A stretch of DNA of 64,000 nt from Pseudomonas brassicacearum (GTDB lineage: Bacteria; Pseudomonadota; Gammaproteobacteria; Pseudomonadales; Pseudomonadaceae), in NCBI RefSeq assembly GCF_009601685.2, contig NZ_CP045701.2, positions 6,324,001-6,388,000 on the forward strand, in the 5' to 3' direction. Positions 1 through 9,806 of this stretch are shown here, piece by piece. Both the position numbers and the translations under genes were made by a program. The number at the start of each line of letters is the position of its first letter. Position 1 is the stretch's first letter. Below the pieces are notes generated by a model. The model made no database searches. It saw nothing but the letters and a program-made list of their open reading frames with translations, and had not been told where the DNA came from.

Positions 1-474
1 ATAATCGACACTAGCACCTTGCTCGCGCAAACGCTCTGCCAGCAAGCCACGCCCACCTTCGCCCCGCACGATCAAAACCTTGGGGTCGGGCCGCGCGACT
101 GCCTGGCGCAAGACCAAGTGCTCCAGCAAGGCTTCGCTGTCATCGCCGTTATCGGGATAAAACACTGTGAGGCCGGCATCGACGAGGATCTGTCCGGTGG
201 CCGCGCCCACGCTGAACCATGGTTGGTCTGGAGGCTGGGGCCAGTATTGGCGCAGCAGCTCGACACACAGACGTGCGGCAGGTTTGCTGACCACGATCAC
301 GGCAGAGTATTGGTCCAGCGCCTGGAGTATCGCCCGCCCGGCATCGGACAGCGGGACCGGCTCGATATCCAGCAAGGGCAGGCTGCTGCTATAGACCCCC
401 GCTTCGGCCAGGACCGCCGCCAGCGCAGACGACTCGTCTGCCGGCCGGGTGAGCAACAGCCGCCAGCCCGTCAC
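1..474 (-). CDS. hemD: Uroporphyrinogen-III synthase HemD, N-terminal part (runs off the window)
   Basis: HemD closes and isomerises the linear tetrapyrrole made by HemC to uroporphyrinogen III in cytosolic heme and siroheme synthesis. The 158 codons present begin [18 protein letters not shown] and include the stretch [14 protein letters not shown], as expected for the first of the two HemD lobes; about 100 C-terminal residues lie outside the window. The start is a GTG (474-472) that overlaps the hemC stop in a GTGA tetranucleotide, so the two genes are translationally coupled. No nearer ATG is in frame. Confidence 0.9.
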   Translation of the reverse strand, partial: MTGWRLLLTRPADESSALAAVLAEAGVYSSSLPLLDIEPVPLSDAGRAILQALDQYSAVIVVSKPAARLCVELLRQYWPQPPDQPWFSVGAATGQILVDAGLTVFYPDNGDDSEALLEHLVLRQAVARPDPKVLIVRGEGGRGLLAERLREQGASVDY

Positions 475-1412
475 GTGTGGCCGGCCTCGCCATAGACCGC
501 CTTGAGAATATCGGCGGCGCCCTGGCTCAACAGGTCTTCGGCCACACGCACGCCCAACGCCTCGGCATCCTGGCGCGGCGCCCGGGCGTCGGCGCTGAGC
601 AGCCGGCCACCGTTGGGATCCCCCACCAGACCCCGCAACCAGACCTGTTCGCCTTCGAGCACGGCGTAACAGGCGATCGGCACCTGGCAACCGCCATTGA
701 GGTGTTTGTTGAGGGCGCGTTCGGCGAACACCCGCGTGGCGGTATCTTCATGGTGCAACGGCGCCAGCAAGGCGTGGATTTCGCTGTCGGCGCTGCGGCA
801 CTCGATACCCACCGCCCCTTGCCCACCAGCCGGCAGGCTGTCGTCGACGCCGATGGCCGAGGTGATGCGATCTTCAAAGCCCAGGCGAATCAGGCCGGCG
901 GCGGCGAGGATGATCGCGTCGTACTCACCAGCATCGAGCTTGGCCAGGCGTGTATTGACGTTACCGCGCAGGAAACGGATTTGCAGATCCGGACGGCGCG
1001 TCAGCAACTGTGCCTGGCGGCGCAGGCTGGAAGTGCCGACCACACTGCCGGCAGGCAATGCTTCAAGACTGGAAAACGTGTTGGAAACGAACGCATCGCG
1101 TGGGTCTTCCCGCTCGCAGATGCAAAAAAGGCCCAGGCCTTCGGGGAAGTCCATGGGCACATCTTTCATCGAATGCACGGCGATGTCGGCTTCGTTGTCC
1201 AGCAACGCGGTCTCCAGTTCCTTGACGAACAGGCCCTTGCCGCCGATCTTCGACAGCGGCGAGTCCAGCAGCTTGTCACCGCGACTGACCATGGGCACCA
1301 GGGTCACGATCAGGCCGGGATGGGCGGCTTCCAGGCGGGCTTTGACGTATTCGGCCTGCCAGAGGGCCAAGGCACTTTTACGGGTGGCGATGCGGATCTC
1401 GCGAGGGGACAT
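471..1412 (-). CDS. hemC: Porphobilinogen deaminase (hydroxymethylbilane synthase) HemC
   Basis: HemC condenses four porphobilinogens into hydroxymethylbilane in the cytosol. The 313-residue product has the usual length and starts with the family's [15 protein letters not shown] segment. [14 protein letters not shown] lies at about residues 54-67, SLRRQAQL near 129, and the dipyrromethane-cofactor cysteine is C242 in the NGGCQVPI context. It lies 137 bp downstream of algR on the same strand and overlaps hemD by 4 nt, the order known from P. aeruginosa. The ATG start gives the family N-terminus. Confidence 0.97.
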   Translation of the reverse strand: MSPREIRIATRKSALALWQAEYVKARLEAAHPGLIVTLVPMVSRGDKLLDSPLSKIGGKGLFVKELETALLDNEADIAVHSMKDVPMDFPEGLGLFCICEREDPRDAFVSNTFSSLEALPAGSVVGTSSLRRQAQLLTRRPDLQIRFLRGNVNTRLAKLDAGEYDAIILAAAGLIRLGFEDRITSAIGVDDSLPAGGQGAVGIECRSADSEIHALLAPLHHEDTATRVFAERALNKHLNGGCQVPIACYAVLEGEQVWLRGLVGDPNGGRLLSADARAPRQDAEALGVRVAEDLLSQGAADILKAVYGEAGHT

Positions 1413-1420
1413 GGATCAAT

Positions 1421-1439
1421 CCGTACTTAAAAGATACGG
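1421..1439 (-). promoter_or_regulatory. Small hairpin in the hemC leader
   Basis: The arms CCGTA and TACGG enclose a 9-nt AT-rich loop just upstream of the hemC start codon (about 9 nt). It could modulate hemC translation, or could be chance. No conserved riboswitch is recognised here. Confidence 0.2.
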
Positions 1440-1549
1440 CAGATAATAACAGCTCAGCCAAAACCGCTTTGATTTGAATCACGACCCCAAGGCCTCCCTG
1501 GCCGTCAAATCCTCGAAATCAAACACATCGAACGCCTTGGACCGCCGTA

Positions 1550-2296
1550 TCAAAGCTGCTGCATCATCTTGCGCACGCCGGCCACGTGTCGCCGGCTGAC
1601 AATCAGCGCATCGCCATTGAGCCCCTTGAGGAACAGTTGGAAATGTCCAAGGGGGGTGCGTTGCAAACGCTCGATACGCTCGCGGGCCACGAGGGCGTTG
1701 CGGTGGATGCGTACGAAACGTTCGCCGAACTCGTCCTCGAGGGCCTTGAGGGGCTCATCCAGCAACACCTCGCCACTCTCATGGCGCAAGGTCACGTATT
1801 TGTGGTCGGCAATGAAGTAGACCACTTGGTTCAACGGGATCAGCTCGATGCCTTTGCGGGTACGCGCACTGATGTGACTACGCGGGCCGCTGCCGCTTTC
1901 GGCGGCCGGACGGGTCAGTGCCGCCAGTTGTACCCGGTTGGGCCGCTCGGCCTTGCGCAAGGCGTCGAGCAACGCCTCGGCCGTCACCGGCTTGACCAGG
2001 TAGCCCACGGCACCGGCCTGCAACACCTCGGGAGGGAAGTCGTCCCGGGTGGTACAGAACACCACGGCGGGCGGCGACTCTCGTTCGCACAACCTCGCCG
2101 CGACCTGCAGACCGTCCAGGCCAGGCATGCGAATGTCGAGCAGCACGATATCCGGCTTGTGGCTGTCAATAAGGGCCAATGCCTCTTCGCCATTGGTGGC
2201 GCTCGGCTCCAGGACACTGTAACCCTCGAGCTCGCCAACCATTCGGCTCAGGCGCTCGCGGGCCAGTGGTTCGTCATCAACGATCAGGACATTCAT
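1550..2296 (-). CDS. algR: LytTR-family response regulator AlgR
   Basis: AlgR is a cytosolic response regulator that in P. aeruginosa controls alginate, type IV pili, rhamnolipid and other genes. The 248-residue product has an N-terminal receiver domain with acidic residues D7/D8, phospho-acceptor D54 in VLLDIRMPG, and K102 in GYLVKPVTAEAL. A C-terminal LytTR DNA-binding domain (roughly residues 140-245) contains VYFIADHKYVTLRH and RIHRNALVA. The ATG at 2296 gives the family N-terminus MNVLIVDDEP; an in-frame ATG 20 codons upstream would add an unrelated tail. It lies upstream of hemC, but its usual partner gene fimS/algZ is not present upstream, so the source of phosphate is not evident in this window. 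Confidence 0.95.
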   Translation of the reverse strand: MNVLIVDDEPLARERLSRMVGELEGYSVLEPSATNGEEALALIDSHKPDIVLLDIRMPGLDGLQVAARLCERESPPAVVFCTTRDDFPPEVLQAGAVGYLVKPVTAEALLDALRKAERPNRVQLAALTRPAAESGSGPRSHISARTRKGIELIPLNQVVYFIADHKYVTLRHESGEVLLDEPLKALEDEFGERFVRIHRNALVARERIERLQRTPLGHFQLFLKGLNGDALIVSRRHVAGVRKMMQQL

Positions 2297-2758
2297 ATTG
2301 CGCTGGATTCCTGCGTGAGTCTCGCACAAGGATAGCGTAGACAGGGGAAGTGACATCCGTCACCGCGATCCACGCTAAGACTCGTCCGAGGGCCAAAAAG
2401 TGCCGCGAGACGGTTGCCTATCTTTACCAGCGCTTGCCGAGCGATGCCCGAGGCCCGTTGTCGCACGGCGTCGCCGTAGGGATTGTTAACTGTCGATCTG
2501 ACCAATATGAGCACCCCCTTCTTATCTATATCCGCTGCGCCATGGATGGAAAAAGCAAAAGTCCTACCGTCCACTGTAGACGGTTGCCGCGACGATATTG
2601 CTCAATCGAAAAATATCGTTGTGGGAAAACCCGGTTGGATCCCAGGCTTGCATCGGAAAAACCTGCCGACCAGTGCCAGCGCCAGTCCCGGCAACCCTGC
2701 TATCATCCGCCGCAGCCTTTAACCGCTACTTTTTCTTCAGCCGATCACGAGCGAATTC
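2297..2758. other. Divergent algR-argH intergenic region with no gene
   Basis: These 462 bp separate divergent algR and argH. I see no credible coding sequence: the ORFs on either strand (to 139 codons) have no recognisable domain and no typical ribosome binding site. The region must hold both promoters. In P. aeruginosa the roughly 1.1-kb histidine-kinase gene fimS/algZ occupies this place; there is not enough room for it here and I see no remnant. Confidence 0.7.
2592..2619. promoter_or_regulatory. Inverted repeat in the algR-argH intergenic region
   Basis: The arms ACGATATT (2592-2599) and AATATCGT (2612-2619) are perfect 8-bp inverted repeats separated by 12 bp, about 140 bp before argH. 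It could be an operator for either divergent gene. It does not resemble the AlgR-type CCGTTCGTC element, and no binding protein can be named. Confidence 0.3.
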
Positions 2759-4153
<1,395 letters not shown>

Positions 4154-4165
4154 AAGCTGAAAAGC

Positions 4166-4260
4166 TTCGCGAGCCAGCCCGCTCCCACAATGGATCTTCA
4201 GTGAACTCAGAATCTTGTGAGCATGGAGATCTAATGTGGGAGCGAGCTTGCTCGCGATAG
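4166..4260. repeat. REP doublet (REPIN) of the GTGGGAGCGAGC family
   Basis: Two inverted copies of the palindrome lie at 4166-4190 (TTCGCGAGCC... CTCCCACAA) and 4235-4260 (TGTGGGAGCGAGC ... TCGCGATAG), about 45 bp apart. The pair sits between convergent argH and the GST gene. The same arrangement recurs at 14.9, 22.9, 27.7 and 50.0 kb in this window. Confidence 0.85.
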
Positions 4261-4283
4261 CTCACTTCAAAACACCACAAAAC

Positions 4284-4943
4284 TCACTTCTTGGCAGCGA
4301 TCATCGCCAAAAATTCCGGCATCGCCGCGTCCCTGTCCGCCGCGATCCGCTGCACATGCGGACTCTGCTCCAAGCGCTCCATCAGCGCCTTGGCCGCCGG
4401 CATGCCTGCCAGCAGGTCAATATCGAACAGTTTCCTGCCCACCTGGAGGGCCAGCGAAACGCTGTAGAAGAAATACAGGTCGGCAATACTCAAGCTATCG
4501 CCTGCTACATAAGGCGAAAATTTGCCGTGCCTGGCCAGTGACGCGAACCCCAGCAGCAATTCGGCCTTGGTCTTTTCCTTGATGGCCTCGGGCACCGACA
4601 TGCCGAAAAACGCCTCGGCGTAGCAGGCTCGCCCCGGCAACTCGATGTACAACTCGATCTCCCGGCACAAGGCCAATACCTGGGCCCGCTCGAACGGGTC
4701 ACTGGGCAGCAGGGCCTTGCCTGGCTGGGTTTGCTCGATGTACTCAAGGATGACGCTGGTTTCGTTGACGAACCCCTGTTCGGTTTTCAACACCGGCACC
4801 TTCCCGCGCGGGCTGATGGCCCACGCTTCAGGGGTCTGGTTGGGGTAGAAGTGCACTTCTTCGAAGGGCAGGCCCTTCTCCAACAGCGCCAGCTTGACCA
4901 TGTTGTAATAGTTACTGACAGAGAAACCATAAAGCTTGAGCAT
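4284..4943 (-). CDS. Glutathione S-transferase family protein
   Basis: This 219-residue cytosolic protein has an N-terminal thioredoxin-like domain (about 1-80: LKLYGFSVSNYYNMVKLAL, then the cis-proline loop GKVPVLK and the glutathione-contact segment NETSVILEYIE). An alpha-helical C-terminal domain follows, with SIADLYFFYSVSLAL near residue 150. This is the canonical GST fold; the substrate is not predictable. The start ATG at 4943 has a GGAGG 7 nt upstream. It is monocistronic and convergent with argH across a REP doublet. Confidence 0.9.
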   Translation of the reverse strand: MLKLYGFSVSNYYNMVKLALLEKGLPFEEVHFYPNQTPEAWAISPRGKVPVLKTEQGFVNETSVILEYIEQTQPGKALLPSDPFERAQVLALCREIELYIELPGRACYAEAFFGMSVPEAIKEKTKAELLLGFASLARHGKFSPYVAGDSLSIADLYFFYSVSLALQVGRKLFDIDLLAGMPAAKALMERLEQSPHVQRIAADRDAAMPEFLAMIAAKK

Positions 4944-5067
4944 TACAAAGCCTCCAGGCCGTGTGGGGTTGGCAGCCTTGCGTTATAGACCGTCGGGGCG
5001 CTTCTTGCCAGGCGCATCACGCCGCTGAATGCAGGTAAACTGGCGACCTTTCTCACAGGAGCCTGCC

Positions 5068-5352
5068 ATGAGCGAGCCAACCGATATCGACAACGACGAA
5101 GAAGAATTCGTCGAGAACACGCTGATCCAGGCCATCGAAAACCAGATCGAAAGCGACAACCCGCCTGCGGCCAAGGCCACTTTCAACAAGTTGACCCTGG
5201 TCGGTTATGAGCGCGAAGAAATCCTCAACCTGATGGCCCATGTGCTGGCAGTGGAGATCGATGCGATCCTGGAAGAAGATCGCCCGTTCGATACCCAGTG
5301 GTACGAAGCCGCATTGCGCACCTTGCCTGAGTTGCCGCCGGAAAAAAACTGA
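5068..5352 (+). CDS. Conserved small acidic protein of unknown function
   Basis: The 94-residue product starts MSEPTDIDNDEEEFVENTLIQ. It is strongly acidic at the N-terminus, then helical, with a hydrophobic stretch ILNLMAHVLAVEIDAIL. It has no signal peptide, cysteine cluster or recognised domain. The ATG at 5068 is preceded by a good AGGAG, so the upstream in-frame ATG at 5029 is not needed. It stands alone, followed by a large REP palindrome. I do not recognise a function. Confidence 0.75.
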   Translation: MSEPTDIDNDEEEFVENTLIQAIENQIESDNPPAAKATFNKLTLVGYEREEILNLMAHVLAVEIDAILEEDRPFDTQWYEAALRTLPELPPEKN

Positions 5353-5382
5353 ACCGCTCTTGTCCCCCGCTCGGCTGCGCCC

Positions 5383-5530
5383 TGTAGGAGCTGTGTAGGA
5401 GCTGTGTAGGAGCTGTCGAGTGCAACGAGGCTGCGATCTTTCCCCTGACAATTGAGTCTGGAGTGAAAGATCAAAAGATCACAGCCTTCAGCAGCTCCCA
5501 CACAGCTCCTACACAGCTCCTACACAGCTC
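5383..5530. repeat. REP palindrome of the TGTAGGAGCTG family with tandemly expanded arms
   Basis: The left arm is three tandem 11-bp units TGTAGGAGCTG (5383-5393, 5394-5404, 5405-5415). The right arm is three inverse units CAGCTCCTACA (5492-5502 with one mismatch, 5503-5513, 5514-5524) plus a partial unit. Between them lie the core CGAGTGCAACGAGGCTGCGATC and its partner around AAAGATCACAGCC. The whole can fold as one long hairpin. It fills the gap between two small genes. Confidence 0.9.
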
Positions 5531-5647
5531 GGACCAAAGAGAATCGCTTTAAATAAAAAAAGCATGACACTGAGACTGGACAGCTCGGCCGAGTGCGCTC
5601 ACCTTAGTGACGCTGTCGACCAAATTCCTAGAAAGTCTGGAGTCCTT

Positions 5648-5893
5648 ATGTCGCTTACCCCTGAGCTGGTTGCCGAACTGGAAATCCTTGCACTCTTCAA
5701 CCTGGACAGTTCCCAGGAAGGCCTGAAAATTCATCAGACCGCTGCCCCCAAAGCGATTGCCGCTGCCCAACGCCTGTTCGAAAAAGAACTGATCACCCAG
5801 CCCGACGGTGGTTACCTGACAAGCCTGGGCCGAGATGCCGCCCAAAACGTACAAACCGTCCTGACGATACTCAGCGTGCAAGAAGCCGCCTGA
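5648..5893 (+). CDS. TIGR02647-type small protein, putative DNA-binding
   Basis: The 81-residue protein starts MSLTPELVAELEILALFNLD. It contains predicted helices and a C-terminal YLTSLGRDAAQNVQTVLTIL segment, resembling the small Pseudomonas family I recall as TIGR02647 (winged-helix-like, function unknown). The chosen ATG at 5648 gives the family N-terminus; upstream in-frame ATGs would add unrelated residues. It lies 169 bp before cyaA on the same strand. Confidence 0.7.
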   Translation: MSLTPELVAELEILALFNLDSSQEGLKIHQTAAPKAIAAAQRLFEKELITQPDGGYLTSLGRDAAQNVQTVLTILSVQEAA

Positions 5894-6062
5894 TTCCCCC
5901 TGTCGCCCACGGGAATCTCCTTTACGGGATTTCCGCAGGCGCACGGGTGCCCTGCGTAAAAAACTGGCATCCAAATCCTGCTTCCAGCTTAAGAATTCTC
6001 AAGATCGGGCGCTAACCTGCCATCACCCCCACGTTCGACGCCGCGAGCTGGTTTGAGCTGAC

Positions 6063-8906
6063 ATGACCCGCAATCACGAAATACGCCCCGATCTGGACGA
6101 GGGAATCGACCGCAAGGTCTTGAGCCAGTTGCGCGCACGTTTTCTCAAGCTCAACACCGTGCGGATGGAGCGCGCCCTCGAAGGCCTGTCGCCGCGCCAG
6201 CAAGGCGTGCTGACGTTGCTGCCGCTGTTCTTCCACGTCAACCATCCGCTGCTGCCCGGCTACGTTTCCGGCAGCACGCCTGCCGGGCTGTCGAACTACG
6301 AGCCTGACGCCAATATCCTTGCCGAAGCCCAGCGGCTGACCCGTTCGTTTTCCTACAAGCCCCGGCACGGCAGCAACCCGCCACGACCGATCCTTGGCCT
6401 GTTCCTGATGGGCAGCCTCGGCACCCTGGCCCAAGCCGACCAGAGCGACATGGACGTGTGGGTTTGCCACAGGCCGGACCTGAGCGACGATGAACTGGCC
6501 GAGTTGCGCAAGAAATGCCAGTTGTTGGAGATCTGGGCCGCGACCCAGGGTGCCGAAGCCCATTTCTTCCTGATCGACCCGGCGCGTTTCGTACGGGGCG
6601 AGCGGGACAACCAGCTCAGTTCCGACGACTGCGGCACCACCCAGCATTACCTGCTGCTGGACGAATTCTACCGCACCGCGATCTGGCTGGCCGGGCGCAC
6701 ACCGATCTGGTGGCTGGTGCCGGTCTATGAAGAAGAGAACTATGAGCAGTACACCCATACGCTGATATCCAAGCGCTTCATTCGCGCGGATGAAACGCTG
6801 GACCTGGGGCACCTGGCCTACATTCCGCCGGGCGAATTCGTCGGTGCCGGGCTCTGGCAGCTGTTCAAAGGTATCGAGTCGCCCTACAAGTCCGTGCTCA
6901 AGCTGCTGCTGACCGAGGTCTATGCCAGCGAACACCCGACTGTCCGCTGCCTGAGCCTGCGCTTCAAGCAGGCCGTGTTTGCCAATCGCCTGGACCTCGA
7001 AGAGCTGGACCCGTACATGCTGGTCTACCGCCGCATCGAGGAATACCTCAACGCCCGCGGCGAATCCGAACGCCTGGAGTTGATCCGCCGCGCGCTGTAC
7101 CTGAAGGTCAATCGCAAGCTCACCGGCCAGGCGCGTAGCAACGGCTGGCAACGGGTACTGCTCGAACGACTGGCCCGGGAATGGGGCTGGGACCAGCGTC
7201 AACTGGCGCTGCTGGACAGCCGCAGCCAATGGAAAGTCCGCCAGGTCAGCCACGAGCGGCGAGCACTGGTCAGCGAACTCACCCACAGCTACCGCTTCCT
7301 GACCCAGTTCGCCCGCACCGAGAAAACCGTCAGCCTGATCAACAAGCGCGATCTCAACGTGCTTGGCCGGCGGTTGTATGCAGCCTTCGAGCGCAAGGCC
7401 GACAAGGTCGAATTCATCAACCCCGGCATCGCACCGGATTTGGCCGAAGACACCCTGACGCTGGTCCAGTCGCCCAACAAGAAAGAACCGGGACAGAACC
7501 AGTGGGCGCTGTACAACGGCAGCCTCAACGCCCTGGAGTGGGAGAACTTCGCACCGATCAAGCGCTGCCGCGAGTTGCTGGAACTGCTGACCTGGTGCCA
7601 TCGCAACGGCGTGATCGACAGCAGCACGCGCCTGGCGCTGCACCCAGGCAGCAGCGACCTGAGCGAGTTCGAACTGTTCAACCTGCTGGGCAGCCTGCAA
7701 CAGTCCATCGCCCTGCCCTTGACCACGGTGGATGAAGCACAGTTGCTGCGCGCCAGCGTGCCCAGCGAAGTGCTGATCCTGGTGAATGTCGGCGTCGACC
7801 CGCTCAAGCACCACCGCGACCTGAATATCCTGATGACCACCGAGCGCACCGACTCCCTGAGCTATGCCGGGGTCCGGGAGAACCTGGTGCTGACCCTCGA
7901 CCAGGTCACGCTCAACAGTTGGAATGAGGTACTGGTCAACCGTTTTGACGGCGAACACGCCCTGCTCGACTGCCTGCGCGATTACCTCAACGACCTGCCC
8001 GTCACCCAGCGCCAACCACGCTTGCAGGTGCGCTGCTTCTGCCACAACCGCGCCCAATTCATTGCGCGGCGCGTCGAAGACGTCATCGAAACGGCGCAGA
8101 CCCTGCTGTTGAGCAGGCTCAATCACCGCTATCTGCTTCAGGTCCAGCAGCACTATCATGTGTTGGAGCTGGTGCCCGGCCAGGTCAATCACGTGGCACT
8201 GGGCAGCCTGTCGGCGCTGGTGGATTACCTGGGCGAGGATCTGACGGCCTACAGCCCCTTGCACCTGGACCCGATGGCCCTGGAAGACCACGACCTGGCG
8301 CTGATCCTGCCCATGGGCCAGCCCGAGTGCATCCAGGTGTTCTACCGCGTCGACGAAGACGAAGCCGATCTGTACGTGCTCGATGAATTCAACGCGCTGT
8401 GGCAACAACACGTGCCTTATCACGACGAACAAAGCCTGCTGGTGCCGCTGCAACGCTTTCTGCAATCGGTGCTGTACCGTCGCGACGCCCTGCTGCCGCT
8501 GGATGCCGCCCAGCCGCTGACCCTGGAAACCCTGTACTACCAGTTATTGCCCTCCGGCAGCGGCCGGGCGCGACGGGTCGAAGCGCGGCAAGCCCCGCAG
8601 ATGCTGGTCAACAAGCCGTTCTATGACGTTCAGGCGATCATCGGCAAAGCGGCGCACGGGCAGGTGCACGTCACCCTGTACTGCGATCAGCAGGAGTTTT
8701 CCGAACTGGAGCATGGCGACCAACTGTTTCGCGTAGTCGCCAGGGAGATCGTCCAACAGCGCCGCGAAGCCCAGCGCTATCGCTGCTACATCACCGACCT
8801 GGACCTCTCGGGCCTGGTGGGCGACGGGGCCTGTTCAAGCAATTTGTACCTGCGCTACAAGGCCGACCTGGAACGAGCCCTGAACGAGGCGCTGGCGTTG
8901 GTCTGA
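6063..8906 (+). CDS. cyaA: Class I adenylate cyclase CyaA
   Basis: CyaA makes cyclic AMP from ATP in the cytosol; in Pseudomonas cAMP acts through Vfr/Crp. The 947-residue protein has an N-terminal catalytic domain with the class I signature GSLGTLAQADQSDMDVWVCH at 117-136, where the SDMD acidic pair is the expected metal/nucleotide site. A long C-terminal regulatory half follows. It is about 100 residues longer than the E. coli enzyme, which is usual for pseudomonads. The gene is convergent with rnk, with only 13 bp between stops. A long antisense ORF across it is a high-GC shadow. Confidence 0.96.
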   Translation: MTRNHEIRPDLDEGIDRKVLSQLRARFLKLNTVRMERALEGLSPRQQGVLTLLPLFFHVNHPLLPGYVSGSTPAGLSNYEPDANILAEAQRLTRSFSYKPRHGSNPPRPILGLFLMGSLGTLAQADQSDMDVWVCHRPDLSDDELAELRKKCQLLEIWAATQGAEAHFFLIDPARFVRGERDNQLSSDDCGTTQHYLLLDEFYRTAIWLAGRTPIWWLVPVYEEENYEQYTHTLISKRFIRADETLDLGHLAYIPPGEFVGAGLWQLFKGIESPYKSVLKLLLTEVYASEHPTVRCLSLRFKQAVFANRLDLEELDPYMLVYRRIEEYLNARGESERLELIRRALYLKVNRKLTGQARSNGWQRVLLERLAREWGWDQRQLALLDSRSQWKVRQVSHERRALVSELTHSYRFLTQFARTEKTVSLINKRDLNVLGRRLYAAFERKADKVEFINPGIAPDLAEDTLTLVQSPNKKEPGQNQWALYNGSLNALEWENFAPIKRCRELLELLTWCHRNGVIDSSTRLALHPGSSDLSEFELFNLLGSLQQSIALPLTTVDEAQLLRASVPSEVLILVNVGVDPLKHHRDLNILMTTERTDSLSYAGVRENLVLTLDQVTLNSWNEVLVNRFDGEHALLDCLRDYLNDLPVTQRQPRLQVRCFCHNRAQFIARRVEDVIETAQTLLLSRLNHRYLLQVQQHYHVLELVPGQVNHVALGSLSALVDYLGEDLTAYSPLHLDPMALEDHDLALILPMGQPECIQVFYRVDEDEADLYVLDEFNALWQQHVPYHDEQSLLVPLQRFLQSVLYRRDALLPLDAAQPLTLETLYYQLLPSGSGRARRVEARQAPQMLVNKPFYDVQAIIGKAAHGQVHVTLYCDQQEFSELEHGDQLFRVVAREIVQQRREAQRYRCYITDLDLSGLVGDGACSSNLYLRYKADLERALNEALALV

Positions 8907-8919
8907 AGCCCCCAGGCAC

Positions 8920-9330
8920 TCAGAGGTGGAAATCACCGCCTGCTTCAGGCTGGTATTCGACAGCCAGCAACGTCAGCTTCAACGTCTTGCCACCCGGGGC
9001 CGGCCAGTCGATGTGCTGGCCGACCTTCAGGCCCAGCAACGCACTGCCCACGGGTGCCAGGATCGAGATACGGCCTTCGTCGGCGTTCGCGTCCTGTGGA
9101 TAAACCAATGTCAGGTGATAGTCCTTGCCGCTGCTTTCTTCGCGACAGTGCACGCGCGAGTTCATGGTCACGACGTCGACAGGCACTTCTTCGTGACCCA
9201 CCACGTTCTCGGCGCGATCCAGTTCGGTTTGCAGCGCAATCACGCCCGGCAGCGTTTCATCAAGGCTGTCGATCAGGCGTTCCAGACGCTGTACGTCCAG
9301 ACGGGTAAGGGTGATGGAAGGTGCGGTCAT
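8920..9330 (-). CDS. rnk: Nucleoside diphosphate kinase regulator Rnk
   Basis: Rnk is a GreA/GreB-like protein that binds RNA polymerase and was first found as a regulator of nucleoside diphosphate kinase. The 136-residue product has an N-terminal helical hairpin (ITLTRLDVQRLERLIDSL) and a C-terminal FKBP-like GreA/B fold containing ISILAPVGSALLGLKVG and the substrate-like loop IDWPAPGGK. The ATG at 9330 has AGGAG upstream and the family N-terminus; an in-frame ATG 42 codons further up lies beyond a terminator hairpin. A terminator at 9368-9396 insulates it from upstream genes. Confidence 0.93.
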   Translation of the reverse strand: MTAPSITLTRLDVQRLERLIDSLDETLPGVIALQTELDRAENVVGHEEVPVDVVTMNSRVHCREESSGKDYHLTLVYPQDANADEGRISILAPVGSALLGLKVGQHIDWPAPGGKTLKLTLLAVEYQPEAGGDFHL

Positions 9331-9367
9331 GGTCCTGGCAGACTCCTTTCTTCTGCACAAAAAAAGC

Positions 9368-9396
9368 AAAACCCCGCCACAAAAAGGCGGGGTTTT
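9368..9396 (-). terminator. Bidirectional rho-independent terminator upstream of rnk
   Basis: The stem AAAACCCCGCC / GGCGGGGTTTT with a 7-nt A-rich loop is perfect over 11 bp. It can end the cyaY-DUF1289 transcript before rnk. Confidence 0.85.
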
Positions 9397-9436
9397 CACG
9401 GGCCTCGATAGGTTGAGGCGTAACCGGACACTATCA

Positions 9437-9592
9437 GTAGGAGCTGACGAGTGCAACGAGGCTGCGATCTTGCCCCGGGCTGTAGGAGCTGACGAGCGCA
9501 GCGAGGCTGCGATCTTGACTCGGGCAATTGGGTCTTAAGCGAAAGCCCCAAGATCAAGATCAAAAGATCGCAGTCTTCGGCAGCTCCTACAA
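9437..9592. repeat. REP cluster of the TGTAGGAGCTG family
   Basis: Two direct copies of TGTAGGAGCTGACGAG (starting near 9437 and 9481), each followed by GCGAGGCTGCGATCTT-type sequence, are followed by an inverted copy ending GCAGCTCCTACAA at 9592. The right end overlaps the last codons of the DUF1289 gene and contains its stop codon. Confidence 0.85.
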
Positions 9593-9802
9593 GGATCTGC
9601 GCTTGAGCGCCTCGGCACAGATGACCCGCCGCCGCTCGTCGTCGGCCGAGCGCCATTGGCGGATATCTTCCACGTGGCGCGAACAACCGAGGCAGACTTT
9701 CTGTTCATCCAGCTTGCACACGCCGGTACACGGCGACGGCACGGCCGGGCTGACGTTGCTGTAGAGCGGCTTGGGTGGCCGTTGCGCGGCGGTCTGGCTC
9801 AC
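9587..9802 (-). CDS. DUF1289 small cysteine-cluster protein
   Basis: The 71-residue protein carries four cysteines, C-x3-C and C-x2-C, in SPCTGVCKLDEQKVCLGCSR, followed by W95-type helix residues VEDIRQW, as in DUF1289. The cluster could hold zinc or iron-sulfur, but function is unknown. The best start is a GTG at 9802, four nucleotides after the cyaY stop, with GAAGG inside the cyaY end, so it is translationally coupled to frataxin. The TAG stop lies inside a REP element, suggesting the REP landed on the gene's 3' end. Confidence 0.8.
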   Translation of the reverse strand: MSQTAAQRPPKPLYSNVSPAVPSPCTGVCKLDEQKVCLGCSRHVEDIRQWRSADDERRRVICAEALKRRSL

Positions 9803-9806
9803 GCGC

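Noticed and set aside
6012..8465. An 817-codon ORF antisense to cyaA
   Set aside because: No recognisable domain, repetitive Gln/Val/Ala-rich composition, and it mirrors cyaA codon structure; a high-GC shadow frame.
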